DNA of 64,000 bases from an uncultured Christensenellaceae bacterium (GCA_910586945.1 CAJULO010000003.1:118434-182433); one strand, 5' to 3'; positions 52,180 through 61,837 are shown, numbered from the stretch's first letter. Numbers and translations: made by a program. The notes: a model not told the origin generated them from the letters alone.

Positions 52180-53916
52180 ATGGGGTTTTGCAGTTTTTCA
52201 AAAGAATATACACAGAGCATGTATACCATTGTTGAAAATCAATTTATCACAAAATATCTGCCTCTTGCCGATGCCAATAGTATAAAAGTATACTTGTTTG
52301 GCCTCTATCTCTGTCAAAATTCTACAAACTCTTTTACGCTGGAAGATATGGCACGCGAACTGCAAATGACAGTCACAGAAATTGAACAGAGCTTTTTATT
52401 TTGGGAGGATTTTGACCTGTTAAAAATTCTTTCTAAGCAGCCTTTTTGTGTGCAGTACTATCCTGTAAATTTTGCAAAAGGAAAACCTAAAAAACTTCAA
52501 GTCAATAAATATGCTGATTTTACAAAGGCATTACAAGCACTCTTTCCAAATAGAATGATATCTTCCACCGAATATGCAAAATATTTTGCATTTATGGAGG
52601 AAAATTCCATGCAACCAGATGCAATGCTCCTTATAATTAACTATTGTATTTCTATCAAAAATAAAGATATTAAAAGCAGTTATATCTTGCAAGTGGCAAA
52701 AAACTGGATTGCCGATGATATACGCACAGTGTGTCAAATTGAAGATAAACTGGAAAATTATACTTTAAACACAATCAATATGCAAAAAATACTTGCAGTT
52801 ATGCAACCAAAATCACCACCAAACGAAGCAGATGTATTGCTTTTAAAAAAATGGACAGAAAGCTATAAATTTACAATGGATTGTATTCTACAACTTATTG
52901 CTATGCAAAAAATTACCACATTTACAAAACTTGATACTCTTTTAACAGAGCTATTTCATCTCAATTTGATAGATTGGCAAGCAATAGAAAAGCATCTAAA
53001 CGCAGTACAGAAAAATAGACAACTCACTACGCAACTTGCAAAGACACTTGGTGTTTATTGTCAAAATATTGATACATATACGGAAAATTTTACGAAACAA
53101 TGGAAACAGCTTGGATATACGGATACACAATTATTGGAACTTGCAAAATTTGCCTTTCAAAATCATCAAAAATCTTTTGAGGAAATGCAAATTTTAATAG
53201 ATACTCTATATATACAAAATATTCGCGATACTGAAAGTTTGATAAGATTTTATAAAGATGAAGAACAAGATGTTCTCTTTTTAAAAAAGATATTGACCGC
53301 TTGTGGAATTACAAAATCACCTACAGTATGGCATAAACAACAATTAAAAGTATGGCGAAGTTGGGGATTTAACGACAAATTACTCTTAAAGGCAGCTTCC
53401 TTAAGTTTTGGTAAATCAAATACTTTAACATATTTAAATGGCATATTATCCAATTGGAAAGAACAAAATCTATTCACACTACATGCAGTTGAAGAGATAG
53501 CAGCAACAACATACACGCCTTTAAAGACAACGGCAGATAGAGACAAAGAACTACATAAAATTATTGAACAACAATATTTTACTTTACGCGAAAAAGCTAT
53601 TGCACAAGCGGAATATTATCAAAAAAAAGTAGAGCGAATTGCTGGATATAGAGAGCTGGAACGACAAATCAAAACTTTAGAAATTACATATAGTAAAGCA
53701 GTTGCATTGCAACAGATAAATGCTCCAGAATTATGCAAAGAGCTGCAAAAACTAGAGAAAAAGCGTAGTAAATTATTTTTACAACACAAAATTGATTCCA
53801 AAAAATTGCAACCAAATTATAGTTGTTCTATTTGTAATGACACTGGTTTTGATAAAAATAGTCATTATTGCAAATGCTATATTGAAAAGCTAGAAAAATT
53901 AAAAAACAGTACATAA
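52180..53916 (+). CDS. Multi-repeat DnaD-family replication protein with DnaI-like zinc tail
   Basis: A 578-residue protein. Residues 1-95 look like the winged-helix DnaD N-domain. Four segments then follow the DnaB_2/DnaD C-domain pattern: about 130-190 (VAKNWIADDIRT), 215-270, 300-355 (WKQLGYTDTQLLELAKFAF) and 385-440 (VWRSWGFNDKLLLKAASLSF ... LNGILSNW), the last being the clearest. A helical coiled region (455-540) ends in NYSCSICNDTGF ... CKCY, with Cys549, 552, 564 and 566. That tail resembles the zinc-binding N-terminus of the DnaI/DnaC helicase loader, but the AAA+ loader domain is absent; the next gene is clpB. Confidence 0.75.
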   Translation: MGFCSFSKEYTQSMYTIVENQFITKYLPLADANSIKVYLFGLYLCQNSTNSFTLEDMARELQMTVTEIEQSFLFWEDFDLLKILSKQPFCVQYYPVNFAKGKPKKLQVNKYADFTKALQALFPNRMISSTEYAKYFAFMEENSMQPDAMLLIINYCISIKNKDIKSSYILQVAKNWIADDIRTVCQIEDKLENYTLNTINMQKILAVMQPKSPPNEADVLLLKKWTESYKFTMDCILQLIAMQKITTFTKLDTLLTELFHLNLIDWQAIEKHLNAVQKNRQLTTQLAKTLGVYCQNIDTYTENFTKQWKQLGYTDTQLLELAKFAFQNHQKSFEEMQILIDTLYIQNIRDTESLIRFYKDEEQDVLFLKKILTACGITKSPTVWHKQQLKVWRSWGFNDKLLLKAASLSFGKSNTLTYLNGILSNWKEQNLFTLHAVEEIAATTYTPLKTTADRDKELHKIIEQQYFTLREKAIAQAEYYQKKVERIAGYRELERQIKTLEITYSKAVALQQINAPELCKELQKLEKKRSKLFLQHKIDSKKLQPNYSCSICNDTGFDKNSHYCKCYIEKLEKLKNST

Positions 53917-53928
53917 AAGGAGAGAAAT

Positions 53929-56508
53929 ATGCAACCTGAAAAATTCACTTTAAAGAGTAGAGAAAGTTTACTTGTAGCACAAAATTATGCAACACTAAAA
54001 AATCATCAAGCTATTACCCCACTGCACATTTTTTACGGTATATTAACAGTTGAAGATAGTTTAATTCGTAATATTTTACAAACACTTGGTAAAAATTTAG
54101 TAAATATTATTGCAGAGTGTCAACAAGTATTAGAAAAACTGCCCGCAGTTTATGGGGATAATACTATCTATTTTGATAAATCTTGCGAAAGAATTTTTGT
54201 TCTTGCTGAAAATCTTGCAAAGAATTTAAAAGATGAATTTATTTCATTAGAACATCTCTATTTAGCAATTTTAGAGCAGAATGACTCAAACATTATTCCA
54301 ATAGTACAAAAATATAATTTGGATAAACAAAGTTTTATTCAAGAATTACAAAAAATAAAAATTGAACCGATAACAACAGAAGACCCCGAAAATAGGTATA
54401 ATGCACTTAAAAAATATGGATTTGACCTTGTGGAACAAGCTAAAAAACAAAAACTTGACCCTGTTATTGGCAGAGATAGTGAAATTCGTAATGCCATTCG
54501 TATTCTCTCTCGCAAAACAAAAAACAATCCAGTATTGATTGGTGAACCCGGTGTTGGGAAAACTGCCGTTGTCGAAGGTCTGGCACAACGTATTTTACGT
54601 GGTGATGTGCCAGAAGGATTGAAGAATAAAACGATATTTTCACTTGATATGGGTGCATTGATTGCAGGTGCAAAATATCGCGGAGAATTTGAAGATAGAC
54701 TAAAAGCTGTTTTACAAGAGATAAAAAAGAGTGATGGCAGAATTATTTTATTTATTGATGAATTACACACAATTGTAGGGGCTGGAAAAACTGATGGTGC
54801 AATGGATGCCGGCAATTTATTAAAACCGATGCTTGCTCGCGGAGAATTACACTGTATAGGTGCCACTACTTTAGATGAATACCGCAAATATATTGAAAAA
54901 GATGCAGCTTTAGAGCGTCGTTTTCAACCAATCCAAGTATATGAACCAACGGTTGAAGAAACTATATCTATTTTGCGTGGTTTAAAAGAGCGTTATGAAA
55001 TATTCCATGGAGTACAAATTCAAGATAATGCTTTACTTTCTGCAGCTACCCTATCCAATAGATATATTACAGACCGCTTTTTGCCAGATAAAGCAATTGA
55101 TTTAATTGATGAAGCATGTGCAACCATTCGTACTGAGATTGATTCAATGCCTGCAGAAATGGAAGATATTGCACGCAAAATTATGCAACTTGAAATTGAA
55201 GAAGTCGCCTTGAAAAAAGAGACAGATCAATTGACGAAAGCACGCCTTTCCAGCTTACAAGAAGAGCTTGCCAATCTAAAAGAAAAATTTAAAAACTTTA
55301 AATTACAATGGGAAAATGAAACAAAAAATATTCAAGCTATAGCAAAATTGAAGGCAGATATAGAGCGCATAAATGGCGATATTTTAGAAGCACAACGCAA
55401 TGCGGACTATGCAAAAGCTTCACAATTACAATATAGTGATTTACCAGAAATGCAAAAAAATTTAGAGCAATTGCTACAGACAGAAAAGCATTCTACAAGA
55501 ACTTTAGTACGCGATAATATTACGGAAGAAGAGGTAGCAAAAGTTGTTGCTCGTTGGACAGGTATTCCTATTGCAAAACTTATGGAAGGTGAAAGGGAAA
55601 AAATTTTACAACTAGATAGTATTTTACATCGCCGTGTGATTGGACAAGATGATGCTGTACAAAAAGTTGCTGAAGCTATTTTACGAGCTCGTGCCGGTAT
55701 TGCCGATCCAAACCGTCCTATCGGTTCTTTTATGTTTTTAGGACCAACAGGTGTTGGTAAAACTGAACTTGCCAAAGCACTAGCAGAATGTTTATTTGAT
55801 GACGAAAAAAATATTGTACGCATTGATATGAGTGAATATATGGAAAAATTTTCAGTATCTCGTCTACTTGGTGCCCCTCCAGGATATGTTGGATATGATG
55901 AAGGTGGACAATTAACTGAACAAGTTCGACGCAAACCATATTGTGTGCTATTATTTGATGAAGTAGAAAAAGCACATCCTGATGTATTTAATATTTTGCT
56001 ACAAATTTTAGATGATGGTCGCGTAACAGATGCACAAGGCAAAACTGTTGATTTTAAAAATACAATTATTATTTTGACATCAAATTTAGGAGCAAATCTA
56101 TTACTTGAATCCATTGGAGAAAATGGTGAAATTTCACAGGAAGTAGAAACAGGAATAAGTCAAATTTTAAAGGAACATTTTAGACCGGAATTTTTAAATC
56201 GATTAGATGAAATTGTCTTTTATAAACCACTTACTAGAGATAATATTAGCCAAATCATTCAATTGCTACTCGTCGATTTACAAAAGCGATTGCAAGAAAA
56301 AGGATTGCAATTACAATTTACAGAAAATGCTATACATGCTATTATTGAACAAGGTTATGACCCTATTTATGGTGCTAGACCATTAAAACGATTTATACAA
56401 AGTAAAATTCAAACTTTAGTCGCAAAAATTATCCTTTCTAATAATTTAAGTCTTGGCACATTGATAACCATTGATTATGAGAATAATTTTACTGCAACAA
56501 TAAAATAA
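53929..56508 (+). CDS. clpB: ClpB-type AAA+ disaggregase
   Basis: An 859-residue Hsp100. It has an N-domain with two repeats (LKNHQAITPLHIFYGIL, then FISLEHLYLAILE), AAA-1 with GEPGVGKTAVVEG and LFIDELHTIVGAG, a coiled M-domain (about 400-520, MEDIARKIMQLEIEEVALKKE onward), AAA-2 with GPTGVGKTELAKA, and a conserved end. The M-domain length fits ClpB rather than ClpC, and there is no UVR motif. It lies 12 bases after the DnaD-like gene with its own AGGAGAG site, and the pair ends at a large palindrome. Confidence 0.93.
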   Translation: MQPEKFTLKSRESLLVAQNYATLKNHQAITPLHIFYGILTVEDSLIRNILQTLGKNLVNIIAECQQVLEKLPAVYGDNTIYFDKSCERIFVLAENLAKNLKDEFISLEHLYLAILEQNDSNIIPIVQKYNLDKQSFIQELQKIKIEPITTEDPENRYNALKKYGFDLVEQAKKQKLDPVIGRDSEIRNAIRILSRKTKNNPVLIGEPGVGKTAVVEGLAQRILRGDVPEGLKNKTIFSLDMGALIAGAKYRGEFEDRLKAVLQEIKKSDGRIILFIDELHTIVGAGKTDGAMDAGNLLKPMLARGELHCIGATTLDEYRKYIEKDAALERRFQPIQVYEPTVEETISILRGLKERYEIFHGVQIQDNALLSAATLSNRYITDRFLPDKAIDLIDEACATIRTEIDSMPAEMEDIARKIMQLEIEEVALKKETDQLTKARLSSLQEELANLKEKFKNFKLQWENETKNIQAIAKLKADIERINGDILEAQRNADYAKASQLQYSDLPEMQKNLEQLLQTEKHSTRTLVRDNITEEEVAKVVARWTGIPIAKLMEGEREKILQLDSILHRRVIGQDDAVQKVAEAILRARAGIADPNRPIGSFMFLGPTGVGKTELAKALAECLFDDEKNIVRIDMSEYMEKFSVSRLLGAPPGYVGYDEGGQLTEQVRRKPYCVLLFDEVEKAHPDVFNILLQILDDGRVTDAQGKTVDFKNTIIILTSNLGANLLLESIGENGEISQEVETGISQILKEHFRPEFLNRLDEIVFYKPLTRDNISQIIQLLLVDLQKRLQEKGLQLQFTENAIHAIIEQGYDPIYGARPLKRFIQSKIQTLVAKIILSNNLSLGTLITIDYENNFTATIK

Positions 56509-56662
56509 AATGACAATTTGTTATATTGTATATAATATATAAGTCATATTATTTTCATAAAGATATAAGATACTAAATAGACATTTATGTAGTAACAAAT
56601 TCCTATTCCCTTTATTGCTTTGATATAGTAAATAAAATTATATAATGCATTGTAAAGTTTGG
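56509..56662. other. Gene-free spacer after clpB
   Basis: AT-rich, with no ORF, RNA or promoter I can support; it leads to the palindrome at 56663. Confidence 0.4.
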
Positions 56663-56716
56663 ACATCTCTAGTAAAAAAGAGAAAGATTAATCTTTCTCT
56701 TTTTTACTAGAGATGT
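56663..56716. terminator. 54-bp perfect palindrome, bidirectional terminator between clpB and the pseudouridine synthase gene
   Basis: The 27-base arm (56663-56689: ACATCTCTAGTAAAAAAGAG and on) is exactly complementary to 56690-56716 with no mismatch. The core AGAAAGATTAATCTTTCT plus A6/T6 tracts can terminate both strands. The palindrome includes the last three codons and stop of the minus-strand gene. Confidence 0.8.
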
Positions 56717-57408
56717 TTTAAATAAAATATTTCTTGTGGAGTTAGTTTTCGCACTTCACCTCTTTTTAAGTTACCAAGTGGCATATCAGCAATTTTTATT
56801 CGTTTCAAAAATACAACTTCTTTTCCTACAGATTCAAACATACGACGAATTTGTCTATTTCGACCTTCATAAATGGTAATATGTAAATTTGTAAATTTTT
56901 TATTGACCTCAATAATTTTTATTTTACTTTTATGTGTCTGTTTTCCATCTAAAACTATACCATTGCGTAAACTATTGATTTCTTGTTCACTGAGTATTCC
57001 TTCTATTTTTGCCAAATAAGTTTTAGGAATCTCATGTATAGGATGTGTCAACTTAAAAGTAAGTTCACCATCATTTGTCAATAGCAAAAGGCCTTCTGTG
57101 GCATAATCTAGTCTACCAACAGGATAAATTCTACTTTCTTCATTTGGTAATAAAGATACTACTGTCTTTCTATCTCTATCATCCTTCATACTACAAATAT
57201 ATCCTTTGGGTTTATTCATCATATAATATTTTAATTCTTTTTTGTTGACAATTTGTTTATTGCGAACTTTCACACAATCATTTTTTTTTACAATTGCTCC
57301 AAGTGTTGCTCGTTGATTATTGATAGTTACAATCCCCTCTTCAATCAATTTATCACAAGTGCGTCGACTACCAACGCCACTTTCTGCTAAAAATTTATTT
57401 AATCGCAT
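56707..57408 (-). CDS. rluB: rRNA large-subunit pseudouridine synthase (RluB/RsuA family)
   Basis: A 233-residue RsuA-family pseudouridine synthase. The N-terminal S4 domain is visible (LNKFLAESGVGSRRTCDKLIEEGIVTIN), then YYMMNKPKGYICSM, the catalytic GRLDYATEGLLLLTNDGEL, and HEIPKTYLAKIEG; the end is GRNRQIRRMFESVGKEV. I start at ATG 57408 because it gives the usual MRLxKFL beginning; an ATG four codons earlier (57420) is also possible. Substrate rRNA uncertain (23S more likely). Confidence 0.9.
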   Translation of the reverse strand: MRLNKFLAESGVGSRRTCDKLIEEGIVTINNQRATLGAIVKKNDCVKVRNKQIVNKKELKYYMMNKPKGYICSMKDDRDRKTVVSLLPNEESRIYPVGRLDYATEGLLLLTNDGELTFKLTHPIHEIPKTYLAKIEGILSEQEINSLRNGIVLDGKQTHKSKIKIIEVNKKFTNLHITIYEGRNRQIRRMFESVGKEVVFLKRIKIADMPLGNLKRGEVRKLTPQEIFYLKHL

Positions 57409-57436
57409 AATTTCATCCATTTTTATATTATATAGT

Positions 57437-57465
57437 ATTATGCCATACTTTAAAATATTTGGCAA
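57437..57465 (-). promoter_or_regulatory. Promoter of the pseudouridine synthase gene
   Basis: Minus strand: TTGCCA (57465-57460), 17-base spacer, CATAAT (57442-57437). It implies a short leader of about 20 bases before ATG 57408. Confidence 0.5.
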
Positions 57466-57474
57466 CAAATTTAT

Positions 57475-57506
57475 AAATAAAAGAGCTTAAATAAGCTCTT
57501 TTATTT
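57475..57506 (-). terminator. Terminator after the phage-protein fragment
   Basis: A 15-bp perfect stem, AAATAAAAGAGCTTA with its complement TAAGCTCTTTTATTT, loop AA. It directly follows the stop codon at 57508. Confidence 0.85.
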
Positions 57507-57507
57507 T

Positions 57508-57855
57508 TTAAGAATATCCTTTAAAGTATCGAACATTTTCAAAAAAACTATAATTTGTATATTTTTTATCAATGTATTTATAAAATAATATATGTTCTTG
57601 TTTGTATTCTTTCTTCCAGTTGTGCGGGGCATATTCTTCATTAAACTCGTACCAACATATCGGCTCAAATCCATTTTTGCAATAGAATTTGTGATTACCC
57701 ACATAGCTATCTGATTTTTTCCTACCATTTGCTACTGCTTGTTGTATCAGGGAAGAATCGCTTACAGTATCATTATCATTTTTACATACAGCAACAATAT
57801 CTCCGTTTGGCTTGACTACTACTATGCTACCACCCTTATTCAGTGATATAGGCAA
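57508..57855 (-). pseudogene. C-terminal fragment of a phage/mobile-element-type protein (GNAT-like knob)
   Basis: The open frame of 115 residues begins at TTG with no ribosome site, and stop codons lie just upstream, so it is most likely the 3' remnant of a longer gene. The residues GNHKFYCKNGFEPICWYEFN, together with VVVKPNGDIVAVCKND, resemble C-terminal acetyltransferase-like segments found in phage head-associated and plasmid proteins. It meets the dead integrase gene tail-out at about 57856. Family call is from memory of the pattern, not a search. Confidence 0.5.
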
Positions 57856-58089
57856 AGCTTGTAATAAAATTACCTACTATAGAATTTGGTATAAAATCAT
57901 GCAATAATTACATCTAACGCATACACCTCACGAATATAGACATACATTTCGCACTTTTTAGACAATACTGATGGCAATAAAGTTTGTATTGACCTACTTA
58001 TGGGACACAAATCCCAAGGCACGGATAAACGCGTGTATACACATAAAACTATAGAACAATTCAAAAATACAATTATGCTTTTATGTTGA
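57856..58089 (+). pseudogene. Tyrosine recombinase (phage integrase) 3' remnant
   Basis: Plus-strand reading gives ITYYRIWYKIMQ, a stop (TAA 57905), then LHLTHTPHEYRHTF (RHxF region with the second catalytic Arg), a frame change at about 57957, and then LDNTDGNKVCIDLLMGHKSQ and GTDKRVYTHKTIEQFKNTI to TGA at 58089. LMGH and the YTH tyrosine match the C-terminal active site of integrases of the Int/Tn916 type. One in-frame stop, one frameshift and a missing N-terminus show it is dead. It marks an old mobile element insertion. Confidence 0.8.
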
Positions 58090-58514
58090 TGTACACAATT
58101 AAAGAGAAACTTAAATAAACTATTTATTTGAATTTTTTATATTAAATGAGTAACAAATTTATTGGATAATTAAAAAAATTATATAATTAAAACTATTATT
58201 TTAATTTATTATTTTTTAAAAATTATTATACTATATTTTAAAAATAAAATATGTACAAAATTTTTCTTTTCTACTATATAGCCACGAGAATGCTATTTTG
58301 TTAGGGTATCTTTACAAAATTTTTTATTGATTTTTTTTCTCTCTCTTTTTTAAAGAACTCCACTCTATCTCTATGCTATTTTTGGACTAGTAAACTGCCT
58401 TAAAATTTCACCATAAATTATATCTTAAAAAAGTGCTACAAATAGTCAACTAATAGCAGAGCGTGTGCTTGTGTCTTGAACTAGTTTTTAAGTTTATAGA
58501 TTTTATCTGTTTTT
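58090..58514. other. AT-rich spacer downstream of the dead integrase
   Basis: About 425 bases, very AT-rich, no ORF or RNA recognised. An attachment site would be expected near the end of an integrase gene, but no tRNA or clear direct repeat is present. Confidence 0.4.
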
Positions 58515-61500
58515 TTAATGAATTTTAGCTTTTTTCTTTTTACTCAAGCATAAAAACAACACAATTGCCACAACTGCTAATACTAAAAGTATACCACCAA
58601 CAATCAAAACAATGCTCAATACATTTTTTGATGGAGCTTTTGTTTCATTTAAAATTTTAACATTTAGTGAGCAGGTAGACATATTTCCATCAGCATCATA
58701 AACATGTAAAGTTATAACATAACTTCCTGCTTTAGATAAATCACCACTTGATTCAATGAGATGATTACTTGTTGTAAGTTGTATTTCTCTATCTTCATTG
58801 TCAAACACAGATATATATTGCGAAAAGACTAGGTCTGTCATTTTATCTACAACAATATTGTCTTTTATAACAGTAATTGTAGGTAGACCGCCCTTTAAAA
58901 TTTTATCTAAAATTTCAGTATAAGGAGCTCTATCTACTTCTTGCAATTTATAATAATTTGATATATAGGATTGTTTTAATAACTCATCAATACCTTTATT
59001 TTCCAAATTTTGTGGATTTTGTTCAAAATATGCATTTAATTTATCTAGCTCTGCTATTGTAAGATTTTTTATAGAATTGTAAATTATATCTGCTGCAACA
59101 AAATCTTTATGCGTCGTACCAGTATACTCGGCTTCTGTCGAACCTTTTTCTGGCATAGCTTGATATTTTACAATCTGAAATCCTTCTTTAATAATTTTAT
59201 AAGTAAAATAAAATTCTTTATATATACTATTTACTGGTCTTGGTCCTATATATTCAAACTCATCCATTTTTTGATTGGTAATGGAGGACAACACTTGTAT
59301 ACGGATAGGAGCATGTGTATATACTTCTACTATATAGCCTACATCTAATGGAACTGTTGTTTCTATTGGTGTAGAAGAATCATTAAAGAACCCATTTCCT
59401 TTTACATCGGCATAATGCACTATATTACCATGAGTATCTAGCACCCTTACGCTTGCATAAACTTCTTTTGGTTTTGATACCCATGCAGAATCACCACGCT
59501 GGTCTAACTCTGCATTTGTCAAAGTAATTTTACCTTGGGTTGGATGGTCTGCATAGCCGCCTTGCGCTGTACGATTATCTAGCTGTAATTTATAGCCGTG
59601 GTCCCACACCCCTCTTATCCCAAGTATTGTAGAGTGAAAACCTGTAATATCCACCGGTGTATAGGTTATTTCTGCATAATTTTGCCCTTGTTTAAGTGTA
59701 ACATATTTTATTTCGCGTTGATAGCCAGTAATTGCAGGTGCACGCAAATAGTAGCTACCTGTTGCAATATCTGTAAATTCAACTGTTCCATAAATTATAC
59801 TTTTTTGATATTGTATAACGCCACCTTGTTCTAAAAAGAATTGTCTATTTCGTAGTGCATCTGTATTATCTATATAAATAGTAACTGAAAAATTTGACAA
59901 CACTCCATACTCTTTTAATATACTATCTGCAATCGGTTTATATTTATCGGTACTAAAGTTTAGGTGTTCCCCATCTATAATATCAGTATATTTATCGCCG
60001 GCACTATCTTTCAAAATAGAGATAGATTTTGAAGCTTTTGCAACTGTATCTATCGTTGTTTCATTTACTTGCAAGCCCCATTGATTCCAATAAGGTAAAA
60101 TATTTGTGTTATACACTTCTGCAAAGAATAATGCATACATATCTTGGTTTGGTGTATTTGTTTTGAACTCACCTGATAGCATTCTTTCTCTGTACCAACG
60201 GAACATTTTTGCATAAGTATCAGGACCTTCAAAATAGTCAAGTAAATTGATTAAGGCATATAGACGCGTTTGCAAACTTGTTTGTGTAAATATTTTGCCA
60301 TTCAATCTATCTTGATTTCTCAAATCTTCTTCATGTTTTCTTAGCCAATCCTCATTTTTTGTATAAATGTCTTTATCCATTTGGATGTAGTGGCAAAGAA
60401 TGTTATTAGAAACTTCTAAAAGGTCCATTGTACCCTTACCCAAATAGCCTTGATATCCGTGTGCAATTTCATGTAAGGTCCCCCAACCCATTATAAGAAA
60501 GTATCCTGCATTTGCAGCACTAACCCCTATATGGTCGCCCCCATAATATGCCTCACCAGCACCTTTGTTGTTGGCTCTCATAAGATATTTTGCACGGAAA
60601 TTTTGATGTACTGCCTTATCTGGATTGAGAGATACTCCCAAAATCTCATCCATTCTTTGAACAACCTTTACATAATATTCAAATACAGAGTCATAACTTC
60701 TAAATGCTCTAGGCTCATTTTTTGTAGTGTAGATATCCGCTCTTGTTAAGAGAATTGTAGCTACTTCATTTTCTATCATGGCATATTCGTCATTAGTCGC
60801 TGCCCAATCATTTGTAAATTCTTCTTCGTTATCACGATAGTAATAATATTGCAAAGGACGCACTTCTGTGGTATTATATTGTATTTCCACTTTAAATGTT
60901 GTATTGACATCCACACCTCTAGCAAGTAGTGGAGAAGTTAATAGAGGAACACTATCTTTTTGTGTCTGTCCATTTAATTCCGTAAAGGTATTTTGTATAG
61001 TGGTAAACTCAGTTTGTGTATAGTCTATTTTATGCTTTGATTCTGTGCGTTGGTCATTATTTGTAAGTTCAATTTTGCTTTTTTCATTTTGGTCTTTTAG
61101 TTTTGATTTTATACTATTTCCATCAAGGACTCTATATTTGAAAAATTGACCTGCTGGTAAATAAATACCAAAATTTTGTCTATCACCAGTGTTACATCTA
61201 TTTACCCCCATAAGTTGAAAGTTCCAATCATTTGGAAGGGTATAGACAATTCTTTCAACGGTTACTGTTGCATTATTGTCATTGGTAACAATTACAGGCA
61301 CATCTAAACTGCTAGTATTTCCATGAGAGTCTGTAACTGTATAATGAATGTTATAATTTCCTGCCACTGTAGGATTTACATCCTGTGAAGTACATTGAAC
61401 AAACAAATCTCCATCTTCAAAATCTCTTGCAAATGTTCTAAAGCGTGCATCTTGAATACTAAAGGTAGACACGGCATTTTGAGACATTGTAATTTTTGAA

Positions 61501-61655
61501 GTTCCATAAATTACTGGTTTATTTTGTGTACTATAATATAAATCACCATTAGAAGCGTATGCCAAAATACTGGAAGCACAAAGTGATGCAATACCCATCA
61601 TAAAAGTGAGAACGATTAGCAATGTTATACAGATTAAACTTAATTTTTTTTGCAC
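58515..61655 (-). CDS. Secreted, membrane-anchored M60-family (enhancin/mucinase-like) metallopeptidase
   Basis: A 1046-residue surface protein from GTG 61655 (AAGGAG upstream). It has a signal peptide (about 1-34), an Ig-like/DUF5011-type domain (about 65-125, AGNYNIHYTVTDSHGN), then the M60 domain with HEIAHGYQG (395-403) and the third ligand Glu414 (HExxH-x14-E). Later come an Ala-Gly-rich middle, a second Ig-like domain (AGSYVITLHVYDADGNMS, about 990) and a C-terminal transmembrane helix followed by KKKKAKIH (no LPxTG). Family members cleave mucin-type glycoproteins. It has its own promoter. Confidence 0.9.
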   Translation of the reverse strand: MQKKLSLICITLLIVLTFMMGIASLCASSILAYASNGDLYYSTQNKPVIYGTSKITMSQNAVSTFSIQDARFRTFARDFEDGDLFVQCTSQDVNPTVAGNYNIHYTVTDSHGNTSSLDVPVIVTNDNNATVTVERIVYTLPNDWNFQLMGVNRCNTGDRQNFGIYLPAGQFFKYRVLDGNSIKSKLKDQNEKSKIELTNNDQRTESKHKIDYTQTEFTTIQNTFTELNGQTQKDSVPLLTSPLLARGVDVNTTFKVEIQYNTTEVRPLQYYYYRDNEEEFTNDWAATNDEYAMIENEVATILLTRADIYTTKNEPRAFRSYDSVFEYYVKVVQRMDEILGVSLNPDKAVHQNFRAKYLMRANNKGAGEAYYGGDHIGVSAANAGYFLIMGWGTLHEIAHGYQGYLGKGTMDLLEVSNNILCHYIQMDKDIYTKNEDWLRKHEEDLRNQDRLNGKIFTQTSLQTRLYALINLLDYFEGPDTYAKMFRWYRERMLSGEFKTNTPNQDMYALFFAEVYNTNILPYWNQWGLQVNETTIDTVAKASKSISILKDSAGDKYTDIIDGEHLNFSTDKYKPIADSILKEYGVLSNFSVTIYIDNTDALRNRQFFLEQGGVIQYQKSIIYGTVEFTDIATGSYYLRAPAITGYQREIKYVTLKQGQNYAEITYTPVDITGFHSTILGIRGVWDHGYKLQLDNRTAQGGYADHPTQGKITLTNAELDQRGDSAWVSKPKEVYASVRVLDTHGNIVHYADVKGNGFFNDSSTPIETTVPLDVGYIVEVYTHAPIRIQVLSSITNQKMDEFEYIGPRPVNSIYKEFYFTYKIIKEGFQIVKYQAMPEKGSTEAEYTGTTHKDFVAADIIYNSIKNLTIAELDKLNAYFEQNPQNLENKGIDELLKQSYISNYYKLQEVDRAPYTEILDKILKGGLPTITVIKDNIVVDKMTDLVFSQYISVFDNEDREIQLTTSNHLIESSGDLSKAGSYVITLHVYDADGNMSTCSLNVKILNETKAPSKNVLSIVLIVGGILLVLAVVAIVLFLCLSKKKKAKIH

Positions 61656-61686
61656 TATTCTTCTCCTTTTTTAGTCTATTTTATTT

Positions 61687-61715
61687 ATTATACCATATTT
61701 TATAATAAATGTAAA
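61687..61715 (-). promoter_or_regulatory. Promoter of the M60 peptidase gene
   Basis: Minus strand: TTTACA (61715-61710), 17-base spacer, TATAAT (61692-61687). Confidence 0.7.
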
Positions 61716-61837
61716 TAAAATACTTTAGTCTTTTATAGCATAAAACACTAAAGTTTTGAACTTTTTCATAATATTATTTATAATTGCTTTTATATTTTAT
61801 TCCATTAGTAACAAAAACTTAAAAGTATTTAAGTATA

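Noticed and set aside
54339..54887. 182-residue antisense ORF in clpB
   Set aside because: A shadow of the first ATPase domain; no start signal or family.
55407..56114. 235-residue antisense ORF in clpB
   Set aside because: It is the shadow of a strongly conserved AAA+ domain on the other strand, Ser/Pro-rich, with no ribosome site.
57501..57728. 75-residue ORF overlapping the phage-type fragment
   Set aside because: Another frame of the same remnant; the 115-residue frame has the recognisable sequence.
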